A program made the position numbers and the translations under genes. This document shows, in pieces, positions 61,126 to 64,000 of a stretch of DNA of 64,000 nt. Source of the DNA: Acidicapsa acidisoli (GTDB lineage Bacteria; Acidobacteriota; Terriglobia; Terriglobales; Acidobacteriaceae); contig NZ_JAGSYI010000008.1 in NCBI RefSeq assembly GCF_025685625.1, positions 1 to 64,000 on the forward strand. The letters run 5' to 3'. The notes under the pieces were generated by a model. It made no database searches. It was given only the letters and a program-made list of their open reading frames with translations, and was not told the DNA's origin. Numbering within the stretch: position 1 is the first letter of the stretch; every line of letters begins with the position of its first letter.

Positions 61126-62100
61126 ATGAAACAGACCTCGTTTTGTAAGCTAATATTGCCAGCCCTGGGGATTGCACTGATGATCTTCGTTGGCTTGCAG
61201 TTTATGCGGCCAAAGCTAAGTAATCCTCCAGTAACAGCTGAGATCGTGGCACCACCCGAGGTTAAAGCGATCTTTAAGCACTCGTGCTATAGCTGCCACT
61301 CGAACGAAACAAGACTGCTGTGGTTCGATCAAATGGTGCCGGCCTACTGGATTGTTTCCAGCGATGTCCAACGCGCACGTGCGCATCTGAACTTCTCCGA
61401 GATTGCGGCACTCCCGGAAGAACAGCAGCGATTAGCTCTATTCGATGCCTTTAATCAAATTCGACTTGGCGCGATGCCACTTCCTTCCTATCGAATGGTG
61501 CATCCGAACTCCACGGTCACTCCTGAGCAACTGGACATTCTGCGCAAATACTCGACGACTCTATCAGAGGATCCTCAAATAGCCACGTCATCTCAAGTTG
61601 ATGCAGCGGAGCGCGAATATGTTCGTTGGGTAGATGGAAGTGAAGCCATTCACACCGTACAAAGTACACCTGACGGCATTCCATTCCATCCCGAATACAA
61701 GACGTGGAAGCAGATTGGCAGCACCGAACGCGTCGAGAATCACACCATACGTGTTGTTCTGGGCAACGATCTTGCGGTAAGGGCGATCGCTGACAACCAT
61801 ATCAATCCGTGGCCGGATGGAGCCATGATCGGAAAGGTCACCTGGCATGAAAAGCGGGACCAAACCGGAATGATCGGGCCCGGACAGTTCGTCCAAGTGG
61901 AGCTCATGATTCGCGACAGTAAAAGGTATCAAACTACGGCAGGTTGGGGCTGGGGAAGATGGATCGGTACCGATCTGAAGCCCGATGGGCATACGGCGGA
62001 CTTCGCAAGCACTCACTGCGTTGACTGTCATCACGCGGTCAGACGCAATGACTATGTCTTTACGATGCCGATAAATGCACGGCAAGGAGGTGCGAAGTGA
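61126..62100 (+). CDS. Membrane-anchored Haem_bd-P460 dihaem protein
   Basis: 324 residues: anchor 'LPALGIALMIFVGLQFMRP', the Haem_bd domain with 'HSCYSCHSNETRLLWFDQMVPAYWIV' and 'LFDAFNQIRLGAMPLPSYRMVHP', then a P460 domain with 'EYKTWKQIGSTER', 'WPDGAMIGKVTWHEKRDQTG', 'DSKRYQTTAGWGWGRW' and the second haem site 'HCVDCHHAVRRNDYVFTMP'. Both C-x-x-C-H sites are intact. It overlaps the following lipoprotein by 4 bases and sits 52 bp after the multicopper oxidase. Likely a periplasmic electron carrier or P460-type oxidase. Two decayed relatives exist in the window. Confidence 0.9.
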   Translation: MKQTSFCKLILPALGIALMIFVGLQFMRPKLSNPPVTAEIVAPPEVKAIFKHSCYSCHSNETRLLWFDQMVPAYWIVSSDVQRARAHLNFSEIAALPEEQQRLALFDAFNQIRLGAMPLPSYRMVHPNSTVTPEQLDILRKYSTTLSEDPQIATSSQVDAAEREYVRWVDGSEAIHTVQSTPDGIPFHPEYKTWKQIGSTERVENHTIRVVLGNDLAVRAIADNHINPWPDGAMIGKVTWHEKRDQTGMIGPGQFVQVELMIRDSKRYQTTAGWGWGRWIGTDLKPDGHTADFASTHCVDCHHAVRRNDYVFTMPINARQGGAK

Positions 62101-62591
62101 CTACCGTTCGCTTACTTGGGGCGATCATGTTGATATTCTTGACTGCATGCTCGCAGCCAAGTGCTCGTATACAAACCAGACTCAATCGTGACGCCGAGTT
62201 ATCGGGAGAGCTTCCATACAACCCTCTCACCTGGGAAGTCATATCATCCACCCTCAACCCCGTTGACCATACATTGGCAACCATCTCCGGCAATGAGCAG
62301 GCTATCGCATATGCGCGGCATCATGCTTCGAGTGACTATCCGGCAGGATCCGTTCTAGCCGTCGTCACTTGGGGTCAGCAGGATGACCCTCGATGGTTCG
62401 GTGGAAAGATACCCGGAGGTGTCCGATCCGTTGAGTTCCTAGAAGTGCAAACAGCTGCTGATAGTGGGCATAATTACTTATACTCCTTGTATAGCGGCAC
62501 ACCGTTGAGAAAGTCGGTCTCTATTGCGGAGAAAGCACCCACAACCCGTGCGTCTTACCTTTTGGCGCAGAAAGCGGCAATAATGCCGTAA
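62097..62591 (+). CDS. P460-like lipoprotein without haem motif
   Basis: 164 residues from GTG 62097 overlapping the previous stop (GTGA). Lipobox 'MLIFLTACSQPSAR'. The remainder, 'ISGNEQAIAYARHHASSDYPAGSVLAVVTWGQQDDPRWFGGKIPGGVRSVEFLEV', resembles the P460 fold, with 'WF' and the 'AGSVLAVVTWGQ' strand, but no C-x-x-C-H. It may bind or anchor the dihaem protein with which it is translationally coupled. The role is inferred from coupling. Confidence 0.7.
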   Translation: MTTVRLLGAIMLIFLTACSQPSARIQTRLNRDAELSGELPYNPLTWEVISSTLNPVDHTLATISGNEQAIAYARHHASSDYPAGSVLAVVTWGQQDDPRWFGGKIPGGVRSVEFLEVQTAADSGHNYLYSLYSGTPLRKSVSIAEKAPTTRASYLLAQKAAIMP

Positions 62592-62676
62592 AGCGTGTAG
62601 GAAGTCGTTGACAGCAATCTTCTACAGATTCGTGAAAACTATCGTTCGAGCAACGGTCACAAAGAATGTTCGTCAC

Positions 62677-63612
62677 CTAAGCGGGGCTGTTTACCCGGCC
62701 CATGGTGACGCGCGATGTTCTATTGATTCGGCCTAACTCTGTCAGAGCGAAGGATCTGAAGTTCTCGACGATGGGTCGTCGGTTTCTCTTACTTACGGCG
62801 AGGCCGATCTCTGACAGCGGTATCACGTCGGCAATCTCACAAGCAGCAACGGCCGCGCCACTATGCTTGACCGCGGACGCTGGCAATATAGAAATGCCCA
62901 TTCCGGAAGCGACCAATGAGATCAGCGTCTGCATCTGTCCTGTAGTGTGACGGACGTTGGGAACAACACCGGCATCACGCATCATTCCAAAGATCAGGTC
63001 ATGGCAATCAGGAGCAGCTGTTCGTTCGAGCATTACGAATTCCTCAGCAGCTACCTCACGTACTTGCACGTTCTCTTTGCCTGCCAGCCAATGGGATGCG
63101 GGTACCACGAACACAAATGGTTCACGATGAATTGGATCGACTTCAAGATCGCAATGCTCTCCAATTGGCAGGCGAATAAATCCAACGTCCAGCGAACCTG
63201 CGTCCAGCATCTGAATCTGACTCAGCGTGTGGATATTGTGGAGAGAGAACTCTGCCTCTGGATTCGAATCCCCGAAGTGGCGAATGAGATTGGGCATGAT
63301 TTCGTTACCGGCAGTTGGGATGAGGCCTACTCGCAGCCAACCGACTTTGCGGTTCTCTGCTAAGCGCGCGCGACGTACGGCCTGCTCAACCTGCGCTATC
63401 GCAGCGATGGCATGCTCGCGAAAAGCCAAACCAGCAGCGGTAACTTTTGTTCCCCGTCGGTTTCGCTCTAAGAGTTTGACGCCGACCTCCTCTTCAAGTG
63501 CTTGAATTTGGAGGGTCAGAGCAGGTTGACTGAGATGAATTAGAGTTGCCGAGCGGCCGAAGTGCAGGGTCTCAGCAATCGAGAGAAAGGATTTGATCTG
63601 TTGGAGTAACAT
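62677..63612 (-). CDS. LysR-family transcriptional regulator
   Basis: 311 residues from ATG 63612. The HTH 'IKSFLSIAETLHFGRSATLIHLSQPALTLQIQALEEEVGVKLLERNRRGTKVTAAG' is complete, followed by the periplasmic-binding-like effector domain ('VGWLRVGLIPTAGNEIMPNLIRHF', 'ASGMGISILPASAV'). The ribosome site is poor: GGAG touches the ATG because a hydrolase fragment is joined directly upstream, so the original 5' region has been replaced. It is read convergently with the multicopper-oxidase/P460 genes. A long in-frame extension to 63813 is the antisense of the hydrolase fragment and is not used. Confidence 0.85.
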   Translation of the reverse strand: MLLQQIKSFLSIAETLHFGRSATLIHLSQPALTLQIQALEEEVGVKLLERNRRGTKVTAAGLAFREHAIAAIAQVEQAVRRARLAENRKVGWLRVGLIPTAGNEIMPNLIRHFGDSNPEAEFSLHNIHTLSQIQMLDAGSLDVGFIRLPIGEHCDLEVDPIHREPFVFVVPASHWLAGKENVQVREVAAEEFVMLERTAAPDCHDLIFGMMRDAGVVPNVRHTTGQMQTLISLVASGMGISILPASAVKHSGAAVAACEIADVIPLSEIGLAVSKRNRRPIVENFRSFALTELGRINRTSRVTMGRVNSPA

Positions 63613-63616
63613 CTCC

Positions 63617-63766
63617 TTAGACGCTCCTCCAAGCCGAACCGTCCGCCCAGGCGCCGTGGACGAGAACGATAGTTTTCGCTTCGGAATGCTGTAGCGGTAC
63701 GTTTGGTGTGCTCGACACGACGGCAGCACACAACTTTGTGGTAAATACGGCGAATTGATTGAACAT
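63617..63766 (-). pseudogene. N-terminal fragment of a third alpha/beta hydrolase (copy C)
   Basis: 49 codons read 'MFNQFAVFTTKLCAAVVSS', 'EAKTIVLVHGAWADGSAWRSV' and stop at a TAA. They match the first 55 residues of copy A (39625-40401) closely, including leader DNA up to about 63836. The catalytic domain is lost and LysR begins 4 bases later: a deletion joined the two genes. Confidence 0.8.
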
Positions 63767-63852
63767 ACTGAACTCCTGTTCCCTGTTCCGTTGAGTTCTG
63801 CGGTGCGTATCAAAGACTAAGAACCGTCACGGCCGGTGAGGCTCTCCTCTAT

Positions 63853-63999
63853 CTAACCCACCTCTTCAAGCAAACCTCGGCTGACTTGGCTTGAGACATT
63901 TCGGTGAGCCCTTAATACTCGGCTCTTCAGCGCGGGGACAGTGATACCCAACTCATCGGCTGCTCCCCGAACTGCCTCACAACACTTGAAGGCAGTGCC
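63853..63999 (-). CDS. C-terminal end of an RNA polymerase sigma factor (partial)
   Basis: 49 codons entering from the right edge end at TAG 63853: 'EAVRGAADELGITVPALKSRVLRAHRNVSSQV' is the region 4 HTH of an ECF-type sigma factor ('LGIxxxxLKSRxxRAR'), followed by a short tail. The rest of the gene lies to the right of the window. Confidence 0.6.
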   Translation of the reverse strand, partial: GTAFKCCEAVRGAADELGITVPALKSRVLRAHRNVSSQVSRGLLEEVG

Positions 64000-64000
64000 G

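Noticed and set aside
63613-63813. N-terminal extension of the LysR frame
   Set aside because: It is out-of-frame text through the hydrolase fragment; the HTH begins normally at 63612.
1-64000. CRISPR array or retron
   Set aside because: No regularly spaced direct repeats with unique spacers were seen; the only reverse transcriptase has group II intron maturase motifs and a flanking domain V.

Overview
The window looks like a chromosomal accessory region of a Gram-negative soil bacterium, most likely an Acidobacteriota (Terriglobia) relative. This is inferred from its mix of secreted Tat-type hydrolases, a propeller-type histidine kinase, Haem_bd/P460 cytochromes, RND and TolC/FUSC efflux parts and a moderately high GC content. 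No rRNA or ribosomal-protein gene is present to prove the phylum. Gene density is high, and an unusual fraction of the genes are broken, fused or duplicated.

Layout. 1-2.4 kb: right end of an integrative element, with the end of a primase/helicase-like ATPase, a Tad2/DUF2829-like small protein, a repeat-rich intergenic region and a tyrosine integrase, ending at a 3' fragment of tRNA-Glu (att site). 2.4-3.9 kb: a second integrase whose C-terminus reads through the att site, preceded by an excisionase-like gene. 4.3-4.9 kb: a truncated molybdopterin oxidoreductase. 5.2-9.0 kb: a two-component system. 9.1-18.9 kb: a run of same-strand exported or periplasmic proteins (DoxX, Tat ferritin-like protein, two Tat alpha/beta hydrolases, a thioredoxin-like protein with a one-cysteine active site, DUF305, YVTN propeller, SDR). 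19-27.4 kb: decayed P460 and SRAP genes, an odd tRNA gene with a 20-nt insertion, small hypothetical genes, an HNH nuclease, an SNF2/PLD helicase run into a type III restriction subunit, and a PIN/RHH toxin-antitoxin pair.

27.7-36.3 kb: a minus-strand operon (SDR stub, SRPBCC, RND adaptor, RND pump, outer-membrane factor, quinone oxidoreductase) with a divergent TetR gene and a pair of palindromic operators between them. 36.8-39.5 kb: an IS481-type transposase fragment abutting a group II intron with its reverse transcriptase. 39.6-42.1 kb: an alpha/beta hydrolase followed by a haem-binding cytochrome gene split by an inversion and a junction of SDR and response-regulator fragments. 42-45 kb: a sigma factor, a STAS-like protein and a PAS-PAS sigma-54 activator. 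A ~355-bp direct repeat (45.0 and 49.7 kb) flanks a 4.3-kb segment with a dehalogenase-like hydrolase, DUF2490, FUSC-like and broken tartrate-dehydrogenase-like genes.

50.0-57.1 kb: a complete malonate decarboxylase operon (mdcABCDEFGH), which imports malonate, builds the phosphoribosyl-dephospho-CoA prosthetic group and decarboxylates malonate to acetate and CO2. It is followed by an in-frame TolC-FUSC fusion gene. 58.6-62.6 kb: a second copy of the hydrolase, then a multicopper oxidase, a Haem_bd-P460 dihaem protein and a P460-like lipoprotein. 62.7-64 kb: a LysR regulator joined to a third, truncated hydrolase copy, and the end of a sigma-factor gene.
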